From Rathayibacter sp. Leaf185 (GTDB taxonomy: Bacteria > Actinomycetota > Actinomycetes > Actinomycetales > Microbacteriaceae), in the NCBI RefSeq assembly GCF_001423885.1, contig NZ_LMPP01000001.1, positions 310,001-374,000 of the forward strand: a stretch of 64,000 nucleotides of DNA. Reading direction: 5' to 3'. The notes under the pieces were generated by a model, which saw only the letters and a list, made by a program, of their open reading frames with translations, was not told the DNA's origin and ran no database searches. Shown in pieces: positions 53,168 to 60,951 of the stretch; position 1 is the stretch's first letter; each line of letters begins with the position of its first letter. The position numbers and the translations under genes are program-made.

Positions 53168-53269
53168 GGGAGCACCGTTTCTAGGGGGCCCGGCGAGGCG
53201 GGCGGATCCGGAGGGGTGAAGGCGCGACGGAAGAGGCCGACGTCACGCCGGCTTCCGAAGGCGCCGCTG

Positions 53270-53294
53270 CCCGGTCGTCCGTGGACGGACCGGG
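53270..53294 (-). terminator. Hairpin in the FBP gene leader
   Basis: CCCGGTC pairs with GACCGGG and, past a one-base bulge, GTC with GAC: a ~10-bp stem between the short leader frame (53303-53350) and the FBP gene (start 53167). It could terminate or mask, depending on leader translation. Confidence 0.45.
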
Positions 53295-53302
53295 AGCGGC
53301 TG

Positions 53303-53350
53303 CTACCTGACGACGGCGGTGCGACCGCCGACGACCTCCTGGATGCTCAT
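53303..53350 (-). CDS. Possible 15-residue leader peptide upstream of the FBP gene
   Basis: The ATG at 53350 opens MSIQEVVGGRTAVVR and stops with TAG at 53303. GGAGG lies immediately before the start, rather close. A GGCGGT-GCG-ACCGCC hairpin (53315-53329) sits inside the frame. Leader peptides with hairpins control fusB and other ribosome-protection genes; the match in layout is why I list it. Translation is unproven. Confidence 0.35.
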   Translation of the reverse strand: MSIQEVVGGRTAVVR

Positions 53351-53373
53351 TCCTCCAGCCTAGGCGCTGAGCC

Positions 53374-54801
53374 TCAGCCCAGGTGGGCCACGGCCTCCTT
53401 CGGAGCCGCGGCGAGGAACTCCTCCTTCTTGATGCGGATCATCGAGAAGGCGATGACGGAGGCGAGCACCAGGCCGACCGCCGCCGCGACGAACACCGCG
53501 GAGTAGCCGTCGACGAAGGCGACGGGCGAGCCCTGCTCCCCCGCGACTCCGGCGTAGATCGTGGTGAAGATCGAGAGGCCGATCGAGCCGCCGATCTGCA
53601 TCGCGGCGTTCGCGGTCGCTCCGGCGGCGCCGGCGTCGTGCGCGGCGACACCGGTCAGAGCCACGTTCTGCACGGGCACGAAGATCATCGCCATGCCGAT
53701 GCCGAGCAGGATCAGCGCGGGCAGCACCTGCACGAGGTAGGAGCCGTCGGGCGTGATGCGGCTGAGGTAGACGAGGCCGACGGCCGCGATCAGCGGACCG
53801 ACGATCATCAGGACGCGCGGTCCGACGCTCGGGAGGAGCTTGGTCGCGATTCCCGCGACGACCATGATCGTGACGGTCATCGGGAGGTTGGCGAGTCCCG
53901 CCTCGAGCGGGGCGAGGCCCAGCACCAGCTGCAGGTGCAGCGTGAGGTAGAGGGTCGAGCCGATCATGACGCTGCCGACGATCGCCTGGATGAGGAACGC
54001 GCCTCCGCGGACCCGGTCGGCGACGATGCGCAGCGGCAGCAGGGGGTGGTCGGAGCGCGCCTGGATGCGGACGAAGAGCGCCAGCAGCAGGACGCCGGCG
54101 AGGAGGAAGCCGAGGGTGTCGACGCGCAGCCAGCCCTGCTCGGCCAGGGTGAAGCCGTAGACGACGCTGGCGAGGCCGAGCGCGACCGTGATCGTGCCGG
54201 CGACGTCGAAGCGGTTGCGCCCCTCGGCGCGGCTCTCGGTGACGAGCAGCGCGCCGGCGATGGCACCGACGATCACGACGGGGACATTGACCAGGAGGCA
54301 CCAGCGCCAGTCGGCGAACTCGGTGAGGAGCCCCCCGAGGACGAGGCCGACGGCGGCACCCGCTCCGGCGACCGCGCCGAAGACCGCGAACGCGGTGTTG
54401 CGCTCGCGCCCGCCGGGGAACGACACGGTGAGCAGCGCGAGCGCGGCCGGAGCGAGCAGTGCGGCGAACGCGCCCTGCAGGCCTCGTGCGGCGATGAGCT
54501 CGGTGCCGGAGGAGGCGATCCCGCCCCAGGCCGACGCGGCGCCGAAGCCGATCATGCCGATCAGGTAGGTGCGCTTGCGGCCGGTGTAGTCGGCGATGCG
54601 GCCGCCGAGGAGCAGGAGCGCGCCGAACGCGAGGGCATAGGCGGTGACGACCCACTGGCGCTCGACGTCGGTCAGGCCGAGGTCCTGCTGCGCGGCGGGC
54701 AGGGCGATCGTGACGATGGTGCCGTCGAGGACGACGACGAGCTGGGTCATGGCGAGGATCACGAGGACCCACCAGCGGCGGGAGGAGGAGGGCGCGGGCA
54801 T
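53374..54801 (-). CDS. MFS drug exporter (DHA2/EmrB-like, 14 helices)
   Basis: A 475-residue transporter. The first helix VLVILAMTQLVVVLDGTIVTIALP with the D-x-T motif, GGRIADYTGRKRTYL as the MFS motif A, and RGLQGAFAALLAPAAL mark the DHA2 group. It exports drugs or metabolites by proton antiport. The ATG at 54801 follows AAAGG; the open frame upstream crosses the divergent regulator promoter and has no homology. The divergent TetR gene 131 bp away is the probable repressor. Confidence 0.92.
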   Translation of the reverse strand: MPAPSSSRRWWVLVILAMTQLVVVLDGTIVTIALPAAQQDLGLTDVERQWVVTAYALAFGALLLLGGRIADYTGRKRTYLIGMIGFGAASAWGGIASSGTELIAARGLQGAFAALLAPAALALLTVSFPGGRERNTAFAVFGAVAGAGAAVGLVLGGLLTEFADWRWCLLVNVPVVIVGAIAGALLVTESRAEGRNRFDVAGTITVALGLASVVYGFTLAEQGWLRVDTLGFLLAGVLLLALFVRIQARSDHPLLPLRIVADRVRGGAFLIQAIVGSVMIGSTLYLTLHLQLVLGLAPLEAGLANLPMTVTIMVVAGIATKLLPSVGPRVLMIVGPLIAAVGLVYLSRITPDGSYLVQVLPALILLGIGMAMIFVPVQNVALTGVAAHDAGAAGATANAAMQIGGSIGLSIFTTIYAGVAGEQGSPVAFVDGYSAVFVAAAVGLVLASVIAFSMIRIKKEEFLAAAPKEAVAHLG

Positions 54802-54875
54802 TGCAGGCCTTTCGACGCGGAGGGAGCGGGACCGGCGGGTCCGGATCCGAGCCGCGACGTCGAGGCTGAACCACC

Positions 54876-54887
54876 CCAACTGGTTGG
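54876..54887. promoter_or_regulatory. Palindrome in the TetR/MFS divergent region
   Basis: CCAAC-TG-GTTGG is an inverted repeat with 5-bp arms, followed by another GTTGG. It lies between the exporter start (54801) and the TetR start (54933). A candidate TetR operator only. Confidence 0.4.
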
Positions 54888-54932
54888 TTGGGCATCGACG
54901 AGTGTATCGTTCGAACGCCCGGAGGTGTGAGC

Positions 54933-55505
54933 GTGGATCAGACGAACATCGAGAAGTCCTCTGCACGCGAGCGGATCCTGCGCGCCGCGACCGCCGAGTT
55001 CGCGGCCCACGGCTTCGCCGGCGCGCGGGTCGACCGGGTCGCCGCCTCGGCCGGGCTCAACAAGGAGCGGCTCTACGCCTACTACGGCGGCAAGCGCGGA
55101 CTCTTCGTCTCGACGGTCGTCGAAGCGCTGAAGGCGCTCGACGAGACCCTGCTCTCGAAGGCGGCCGACCTGCCCGACCTCGCCGGGCGCATGTTCGACC
55201 ACGTCTGGGAGCACCCGGAGTTCCTCCGCCTGCTCACCTGGGCGCGCCTCGAGGGCTCGGGCTTCTGGGAGGAGGCCGGCGAGCGGCTCGGCAGCACGCC
55301 GGCCCCCGAGGCGCGGGTGCTCGAGTGGCAGCGCTCCGGAGTCGTCGACCCGAGCTGGGCGGCCGACGACGTCTTCATCGCGCTGCTCGGGCTGTGCGAG
55401 ATCTGGCACCTGACGCCGTTCGCCGAGCGCGGTGGCGAGAGCACGCGCGCGCGGCGCCGGGCGTTCGTGGTGCACGTGGCGGGAGTGCTGGGTGCGCCGG
55501 CCTGA
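54933..55505 (+). CDS. TetR-family repressor
   Basis: A 190-residue regulator. The N-terminal TetR helix-turn-helix is clear (ARERILRAATAEFAAHGFAGARVDRVAASAGLNKERLYAYYGGKRGLF, key words). The C-terminal ligand domain is of the TetR_C type with FLRLLTWARLEG. The GTG at 54933 has GGAGG 7 bp upstream; a GTG two codons earlier is too close to it. It probably represses the divergent MFS exporter until a drug binds. Confidence 0.9.
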   Translation: MDQTNIEKSSARERILRAATAEFAAHGFAGARVDRVAASAGLNKERLYAYYGGKRGLFVSTVVEALKALDETLLSKAADLPDLAGRMFDHVWEHPEFLRLLTWARLEGSGFWEEAGERLGSTPAPEARVLEWQRSGVVDPSWAADDVFIALLGLCEIWHLTPFAERGGESTRARRRAFVVHVAGVLGAPA

Positions 55506-55508
55506 CAC

Positions 55509-55955
55509 TCAGGCCGAGGTCAGCCGCTCCAGGTAGCCGGCGAAGGCGCGGAGGTCCGGCTCGGGCCAGGACTCGAGAGCATCCTGCATCTGCCGGCGCT
55601 GCAGGCCGCCGAGGTCGGCCATCCGCGCGCGGCCCTCCGCCGTGAGGGCGAGGAACCGTGCGCGCCCGTCGGCCGGGTCGGCGGTCATCTCGACCAGGCC
55701 CAGGCGGCAGAGCTGGCGGGCCTGGCGGCTGATCGCGCTGCGGTCGACCCCCAGACGGTCCGCCGCGGCGCTGGAGTGGACCGGCCCGCAGCGCTCGAGC
55801 ATCCGGAGGAGCCGGAGCCCGAACGGCGGCAGCGACGGATCGATCGCCGCCGCCGCGTCGCGGACCGCGGCCCGCACCTGGACGGCGAGCGCCGTGATCT
55901 GCTCCTCGACCTCGAGCAGGGCACTCGTCGGAGCCGAAGCCGGCGCGGTCGGCAT
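55509..55955 (-). CDS. MarR-family regulator
   Basis: A 148-residue winged-helix protein: HSSAAADRLGVDRSAISRQARQLCRLGLVEMTADPADGRARFLALTAEG carries the recognition helix and the wing with the conserved D-x-R motif (key parts only). It follows the MFS exporter gene with a one-base overlap (TGATG), so the two are co-expressed. The perfect inverted repeat at 57757-57772, upstream of the exporter, is a likely binding site, making an autoregulated MarR/exporter operon. Confidence 0.9.
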   Translation of the reverse strand: MPTAPASAPTSALLEVEEQITALAVQVRAAVRDAAAAIDPSLPPFGLRLLRMLERCGPVHSSAAADRLGVDRSAISRQARQLCRLGLVEMTADPADGRARFLALTAEGRARMADLGGLQRRQMQDALESWPEPDLRAFAGYLERLTSA

Positions 55956-57724
55956 CAGCGCTGCTCGACCACGTCGATCGAGCCGGTCGGTCGGGGCTGA
56001 GCGGCGGGCGCCGCGTGGCGGGCGTGCGCCACGTGGCGCGCCTCCGAGTGCGTCGCCTGGTCGGTGGCCTGCGACTGGCCGACGGGACGCAGCCCCGCCT
56101 GTCCGTCGGAGGCGCCGATCAGCGCGTCCTCGGCGGCCTCGACCGGGGTCGCCTTCAGCTGCACGGCGTTCTTGGTGCCGAGGTCGACGTTGGGCAGCAG
56201 GGCCACGGCGATCAGGGTGACGACGGCCAGCGGAATGCTGAAGAGGAAGACATCGCCGACTCCGATGCCGTAGGCACCCTCGACGACGACGCGGACGGCG
56301 TCGGGCAGGGTCGAGACCTGCGGGATGGTTCCGCTGCCGAGCGCCTGTGCGGCCACGGCCTGATCGGCAGGAGCGAGTCCCGCGATGCCGCTCGCGGTGC
56401 GGTCGGCGATGACGGTGCCGAGGATCGAGCCGAGGACCGAGACGCCGATGGTGCCGCCGAGGCTGCGGAAGAAGGTGACCGCGCTGGTCGCGACTCCGAG
56501 GTTCTTGACCTCGATCGAGTTCTGCACCACGAGCACCAGGTTCTGCATCAGCATGCCCAGGCCCGCACCGAGGACCGCCATCGAGACGCCGACGTACACG
56601 AAGCTCGTGTCGTAGCGCAGCTGGCTCAGGAGGACCGTGCCGATGATCGAGAAGGAGGCGCCGGTGATCATGATCGCCTTCCACTTGCCGGTCCGCGAGA
56701 TGATCCCTCCGAAGATCGTCGAGGCGATCAGGAGGCCCGCCATCAGCGGGATCGTCAGCAGGCCCGACTGGGTCGGAGTCGCGCCGCGCGAGAGCTGCAT
56801 GTACTGCGCGAGGAACACGGCGGTGCCGAAGAGCGAGACGCCGACCGAGATGCTCGCGACGACCGCGAGGCTGAAGGTGCGGTTCTTGAACATGCCCATC
56901 GGGATGATCGGCTCGGCGACCGTGAGCTCGGTGATGACGGCGGCGACGAGCAGGACGACGGATCCGCCGACCATGACCGCGGTCTCCCACGAGGCCCACT
57001 CGAAGTTCTTGCCCGCCAGCGACACCCAGATCAGCAGCAGCGAGACGCCGCCGGCGATGAGCACGGCACCGAGGTAGTCGATCCTGACGGTGCGCTTGGG
57101 GTGCGCGGGGAGGCGGAGGGTCACCTGCAGCAGGATGATCGCGACGATCGCGACAGGAAGCGCGATGAAGAAGTTCCAGCGCCAGCCGAACGCGTCGGTG
57201 ACCACGCCGCCGAGGAGCGGTCCGCCGACGGTGCCGATGGCCATCACTCCGCCGAACAGGCCGGCGTACTTGCCGCGCTCACGGGGGCTGATGATGTCGG
57301 CCATGATGATCTGGCTCAGCGCCGCGAGGCCGCCCGCGCCGAGGCCCTGGAAGACGCGGAACACGATGAGCATGTTCGTGTCCTGCGAGAAGCCGGCGGC
57401 CGCGGATCCGATCACGAAGATCGCGAGGGCGAGCTGGATGAGCAGCTTGCGGTTGAAGAGGTCGGCGAACTTGCCCCAGAGCGGAGTCGAGACCGTGGTC
57501 GCGAGCAGGGTCGCGGTGACGACCCAGGTGTACGCGTTCTGGTCGCCCTCGAGGTCCGAGATGATCAGCGGCAGCGAGGTCGACACGACCGTGCCCGCGA
57601 GGATCGAGACGAACATCCCCAGCAGCAGGCCGCTGAGGGATTCGAGCACCTGGCGGTGCGACATGGACCCGTCGGGACCGGCGGGGGTGCGCTGCACGGT
57701 GGCGGCGCGTTCTGGGCGGGACAT
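55955..57724 (-). CDS. MFS drug exporter, DHA2 family (14 helices)
   Basis: A 589-residue exporter. LSGLLLGMFVSILAGTVVSTSLPLI opens the first helix; LWGKFADLFNRKLL is motif A; RVFQGLGAGGLAALSQIIMADI and the motif C GVMAIGTVGGPLLGGV are typical of DHA2 pumps. A long hydrophilic tail of about 70 residues after helix 14 is unusual and rich in Ala/His. It probably exports drugs. GAGGAG sits 4-5 bp before the ATG at 57724. The downstream MarR gene overlaps it. Confidence 0.93.
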   Translation of the reverse strand: MSRPERAATVQRTPAGPDGSMSHRQVLESLSGLLLGMFVSILAGTVVSTSLPLIISDLEGDQNAYTWVVTATLLATTVSTPLWGKFADLFNRKLLIQLALAIFVIGSAAAGFSQDTNMLIVFRVFQGLGAGGLAALSQIIMADIISPRERGKYAGLFGGVMAIGTVGGPLLGGVVTDAFGWRWNFFIALPVAIVAIILLQVTLRLPAHPKRTVRIDYLGAVLIAGGVSLLLIWVSLAGKNFEWASWETAVMVGGSVVLLVAAVITELTVAEPIIPMGMFKNRTFSLAVVASISVGVSLFGTAVFLAQYMQLSRGATPTQSGLLTIPLMAGLLIASTIFGGIISRTGKWKAIMITGASFSIIGTVLLSQLRYDTSFVYVGVSMAVLGAGLGMLMQNLVLVVQNSIEVKNLGVATSAVTFFRSLGGTIGVSVLGSILGTVIADRTASGIAGLAPADQAVAAQALGSGTIPQVSTLPDAVRVVVEGAYGIGVGDVFLFSIPLAVVTLIAVALLPNVDLGTKNAVQLKATPVEAAEDALIGASDGQAGLRPVGQSQATDQATHSEARHVAHARHAAPAAQPRPTGSIDVVEQR

Positions 57725-57756
57725 TCTGCTCCTCGAGACGATGCGGTCGCGTACTG

Positions 57757-57772
57757 GTTGACCTGCGTCAAC
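57757..57772. promoter_or_regulatory. MarR operator-like inverted repeat
   Basis: GTTGAC-CTGC-GTCAAC is a perfect inverted repeat with 6-bp arms, 32 bp upstream of the exporter start. Another half-site, TTGACC, follows at 57775-57780. The size fits MarR dimer sites, and the AT-rich CTATATAG beside it may be the -10 region. Confidence 0.6.
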
Positions 57773-57829
57773 TATTGACCGAGAGCAACTATATAGCCAA
57801 GCGTGGCTGTTTGGCGAGGGTCGCGGGAA

Positions 57830-58300
57830 TCAGCGGGTGGCGCTGCGGCGGCGGAGCAGCACGATCGCCGTGATGACCGCGGCGATCAGCACCGCGACCA
57901 CGGCGACCCCGAGCGGAGACCCGGCCGCGGCGCCGACGACGGCCCAGAGCACGGCGAAGCCGACGGTCGCGTAGATCAGCGCCCACGCCGCGCAACCGGG
58001 GAGCATCGCGAGCAGGTAGACGACCCAGCGCATCCGCGCCGCTCCCGCCGCCGCGTTGAGCACCGTCTGGAACCCCACCGTCAGGAAGCTCAGGGTGACC
58101 GCCGGGGCGCCGTACCGGGCGAGCAGCGCCGACCCTCGCCGCATCGGCGGCGACTCGAGCCAGCGGCCCCAGCGACGGGAGGCGGCTCCGGTCACGATCG
58201 CGCGCGCCAGCCAGTAGGTGGCCTGAGCGCGGAGGAACACGATGACGAACAGCGCCGCCAGCAGCTCCACGAAGCCCAGCTCGTCGAGGAAGGCGGGCAC
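57830..58300 (-). CDS. DedA/VTT-domain membrane protein
   Basis: A 156-residue membrane protein with about four hydrophobic segments. FLRAQATYWLARAIVTGA, SLLARYGAPAVTLSFLTVGFQTVLNAAAG and RWVVYLLAMLPGCAAWALIYATVGF fit the DedA (VTT) fold, though the usual F/Y-x-x-R-x-x-P-x-x-R motif is reduced to a weaker form. DedA proteins are linked to lipid scrambling and membrane homeostasis; it is short for the family (usually ~200). Its role here is unknown. Confidence 0.8.
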   Translation of the reverse strand: MPAFLDELGFVELLAALFVIVFLRAQATYWLARAIVTGAASRRWGRWLESPPMRRGSALLARYGAPAVTLSFLTVGFQTVLNAAAGAARMRWVVYLLAMLPGCAAWALIYATVGFAVLWAVVGAAAGSPLGVAVVAVLIAAVITAIVLLRRRSATR

Positions 58301-58374
58301 GCGGGCTCCCTCCGGCTCGGACTGGTGTCTGAGGCAAGGCTACCCTTGCCTGCGCGCGCCGATCCTCGCGAGCC

Positions 58375-58971
58375 CTACTTCACGTACTCGCCCGGGATGC
58401 CGAGCTTCTCGATGTCCTCGCCCGTCCCGAAGGCGATTCCGTCTCCCGTCGGCCCGTCGAACACGACCGTGTAGACATCCCAGACCTTGGCGGGAGAGCC
58501 GGCGAGCGCACCGTAGTTCTCGACGGGACTGTGGACCGTGAGCACCCACATCGGCCGATCGCCGGCGATCTGCGTGTCTCCGCCGAGGCCGGGAGAGAAC
58601 TTCTGCAGGTCGCCGTACGCGAGGCTCGCCGCGAAGACGGGAGCGTCGGGCGTGGGGTAGGTACTGAGGCCACGGGCCGAGGTGAGGAGAGTCGACACGG
58701 GGACGAGGGGTTCAGCCGTGTCGTACGGCTGAAGAGCCGGGAAGTTCTTCACCCGTTCCGCGTAGGCGTCTTCGGTAGGGATCGTCGGTGCCTCCGGCTC
58801 GGAGTGAGTGGTCGGCTCAGGATCACTCGCGACGTCTCCGCCGGCCTGCGCTGAAGGGACTCCGGTGACGATGACGAAGACTGCAGTTGCGCCCACGCTC
58901 AGGCCGCCGACCAGCAGCAGGACGACCGCTGCTCGGATCGCGTTTCTCTGTGCGTTCTGAGTCTTCGTCAC
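58375..58971 (-). CDS. Membrane-anchored secreted protein, function unknown
   Basis: About 198 residues: a single N-terminal helix (AVVLLLVGGLSVGATAVFVIVTGV) acting as an anchor, a Pro/Glu/Thr linker, then a ~130-residue exported domain (SLAYGDLQKFSPGLGG, PMWVLTVHSPVE, DVYTVVFDGPTGDGIAFGTG). I do not recognise the family. The start is unsure: GTG at 58971 or TTG at 58983. Codon use is slightly less extreme than its neighbours. It is divergent from the Lrp gene. Confidence 0.75.
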   Translation of the reverse strand: MTKTQNAQRNAIRAAVVLLLVGGLSVGATAVFVIVTGVPSAQAGGDVASDPEPTTHSEPEAPTIPTEDAYAERVKNFPALQPYDTAEPLVPVSTLLTSARGLSTYPTPDAPVFAASLAYGDLQKFSPGLGGDTQIAGDRPMWVLTVHSPVENYGALAGSPAKVWDVYTVVFDGPTGDGIAFGTGEDIEKLGIPGEYVK

Positions 58972-59096
58972 AACGGAACTCAACCGTCGATCTGCTCAGC
59001 GCAGGGTGTCCGACGGCTTCCGCTGTGCTGAGGAATCCCACAGATCGACCGTGGAGCGACGCGCTCGAGGAACGCGAGCCCGCGTCGCGCCGCCCC

Positions 59097-59102
59097 TATC
59101 CT
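59097..59102 (+). promoter_or_regulatory. -10 element for a leaderless Lrp transcript
   Basis: TATCCT (TANNNT) ends 6 nt before the ATG at 59109 and there is no ribosome-binding sequence, the usual signature of leaderless transcription in actinobacteria. Confidence 0.5.
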
Positions 59103-59108
59103 CGACGC

Positions 59109-59546
59109 ATGGACAACATCGATCGGAAGATCCTCGATCTGCTGCGCCTGAACGCCCGCGCGGGCTACGGCGACATCGGCGGAGTCGTGGGCCTGTCCGC
59201 CTCCGCCGTGAAGCGCCGGGTCGACCGCCTCGTGGCCGACGGCGTGATCCGCGGCTTCACGATCAAGGTCGACCCTGCGGTCGACGGCATGAGCACCGAG
59301 GCCTACGTCGAGCTGTTCTGCCGCGGCACGGTCGCGCCCGACGAGCTGCGCCGCATCCTCTCGGCCGTGCCCGAAGTGGTCTACGCCGGCACCGTCACGG
59401 GCTCGGCCGACGCGATCGTGCACATCCGCTCGCGCGACATCCCCAGCCTCGAGCTCGCCCTCGAGAAGGTGCGCATCGCGCCCAACGTCGACCACACCCG
59501 CTCGGCGATCGTGCTGTCGCGGCTGGTGCAGCGCGGGGAGTCGTAG
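59109..59546 (+). CDS. Lrp/AsnC-family regulator
   Basis: A 145-residue regulator. The helix-turn-helix occupies about 1-60 (DRKILDLLRLNARAGYGDIGGVVGLSASAVKRRVDRLVADGVI, key words) and the RAM/AsnC effector domain about 68-140 (STEAYVELFCRG, GTVTGSADAIVHIRSRDI). Lrp proteins respond to amino acids. It is convergent, 7 bp apart, with the flavin oxidase of a polyamine-type uptake cluster and may regulate it. Confidence 0.92.
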   Translation: MDNIDRKILDLLRLNARAGYGDIGGVVGLSASAVKRRVDRLVADGVIRGFTIKVDPAVDGMSTEAYVELFCRGTVAPDELRRILSAVPEVVYAGTVTGSADAIVHIRSRDIPSLELALEKVRIAPNVDHTRSAIVLSRLVQRGES

Positions 59547-59553
59547 GGCACCC

Positions 59554-60951
59554 TCAGTGCGAGCGCCCCGCGACCACGTCGGCGAGGCTCGCGAGCGGTG
59601 ACGTCGTCGGGCGGCCCCGCTCCTCCGCGCGGTCGGCGAGGCCGTAGGCGGTGTAGAGCGTGTTCACCGCGAGCCAGCGCAGCGGTTCCGGCTCCCAGCG
59701 GCGCACGCGGTGATCGACCCACGGCAGCTCGGTGAGCGGGGTCCGCTCCCCCGAGCCGAGCTCCTCCAGGACCAGATCCCGGAGGGTCCGCCCCGCCAGG
59801 TTCGTCGCCGTCACGCCGGTCCCGACGAAGCCGCCCGCCCAGCCGAGGCCGGTGGTGCGGTCGAGGCCGACCGTCGCGTGCCAGTCGCGGGGCACGCCGA
59901 GCACGCCCGACCAGACGTGCTCGATGCCGACTCCGCGCAGCACCGGGAAGAAGCGCTCGAGGATCTCGCGCAGCATCCCGACCGTGCGCGGGTCGGTCGC
60001 GCCGTCATCGTCGATCCCGGAGCCGAAGCGGTAGGGCACGCCGCGCCCCCCGATCGCGATGCGGTCGTCGGCGGTGCGCTGCGCGTACATGTAGGCGTGC
60101 GCGAAGTCGCCGAGCGTCTCGCGGCCCGCCCAGCCGATCTCGTCCCAGACCTCGGGTCCGAGCGGCTCGGTCGCGATCAGCGACGAGTTCATCGGCAGCC
60201 ACTCGCGCTCGTGGCCGGCGAGCCGGGCGGTGAAGCCCTCGGTCGCGCGGAGGACGAACCGGGCGCGGACGCTCCCCCGCGCGGTCACGGCGGCTCCCGC
60301 CCGGATCTCGTCGACCCGGGTGTCCTCGTAGATCTCGACCCCGAGCGCCTCGACCGCGCGGGCGAGCCCCGCGGCGAGCTTCGCCGGGTGGATGCGCGCG
60401 CAGTGCGGGTGCCACATGCCCGCCGAGGTACCGCTCACCGCGATCCGCGCCGACGCCTCCCGCGCGTCGAGCAGCTCGACGTCGGTGTGCGCCCGGGCGC
60501 GCGCCGCCGCGACCGTCGCCTCGAGCCGGGCCTTCTGCGCGGCGCCCCGGGCGACCTGGTACTCGCCGCCCTTCACGATGTCGGCGTCGATGCCCTCGGC
60601 GAGCGCCACCGCGATCACCTCGTCGACGGTCTCGTTCACCGCGAGCTGGAAGCGGTCGACCATCTCGGATCCGTGGCTCTTCGCGTACGAGGAGACGCCT
60701 CCGGTGATCTCGTTGGTCAGCCAGCCGCCGTTGCGGCCGGAGGCGCCGAAGCCCGCGAAGCGCTGCTCGAGGATCGCGATGCGCAGCTCGGGGGCCGCCT
60801 TCGTGAGGTAGTACGCGGTCCAGAGGCCGGTGTAGCCGGCGCCGACGATGCAGACGTCGACGTCGAGCGAGCCGGGGAGGGACGGTCGCGGCGCGGGGCG
60901 GCCGAGGGAGGACCACCAGAACGAGACGTCGCCGTTCGTGAGATCCGTCAC
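59554..60951 (-). CDS. FAD-dependent amine/amino-acid oxidase (DAO family, PuuB-like)
   Basis: A 465-residue flavoenzyme. The Rossmann site is VCIVGAGYTGLWTAYYLT near residue 36, then EQRFAGFGASGRNGGWLTNE, and the C-terminal GWAGGFVGTGVTATNLAGRTL closes the FAD site. This fits the DAO group that oxidises gamma-glutamylputrescine or related amines with oxygen. The GTG at 60951 overlaps the binding-protein stop by 4 bases. The cluster with a polyamine-type binding protein suggests it oxidises an imported polyamine; this is inference. Confidence 0.9.
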   Translation of the reverse strand: MTDLTNGDVSFWWSSLGRPAPRPSLPGSLDVDVCIVGAGYTGLWTAYYLTKAAPELRIAILEQRFAGFGASGRNGGWLTNEITGGVSSYAKSHGSEMVDRFQLAVNETVDEVIAVALAEGIDADIVKGGEYQVARGAAQKARLEATVAAARARAHTDVELLDAREASARIAVSGTSAGMWHPHCARIHPAKLAAGLARAVEALGVEIYEDTRVDEIRAGAAVTARGSVRARFVLRATEGFTARLAGHEREWLPMNSSLIATEPLGPEVWDEIGWAGRETLGDFAHAYMYAQRTADDRIAIGGRGVPYRFGSGIDDDGATDPRTVGMLREILERFFPVLRGVGIEHVWSGVLGVPRDWHATVGLDRTTGLGWAGGFVGTGVTATNLAGRTLRDLVLEELGSGERTPLTELPWVDHRVRRWEPEPLRWLAVNTLYTAYGLADRAEERGRPTTSPLASLADVVAGRSH

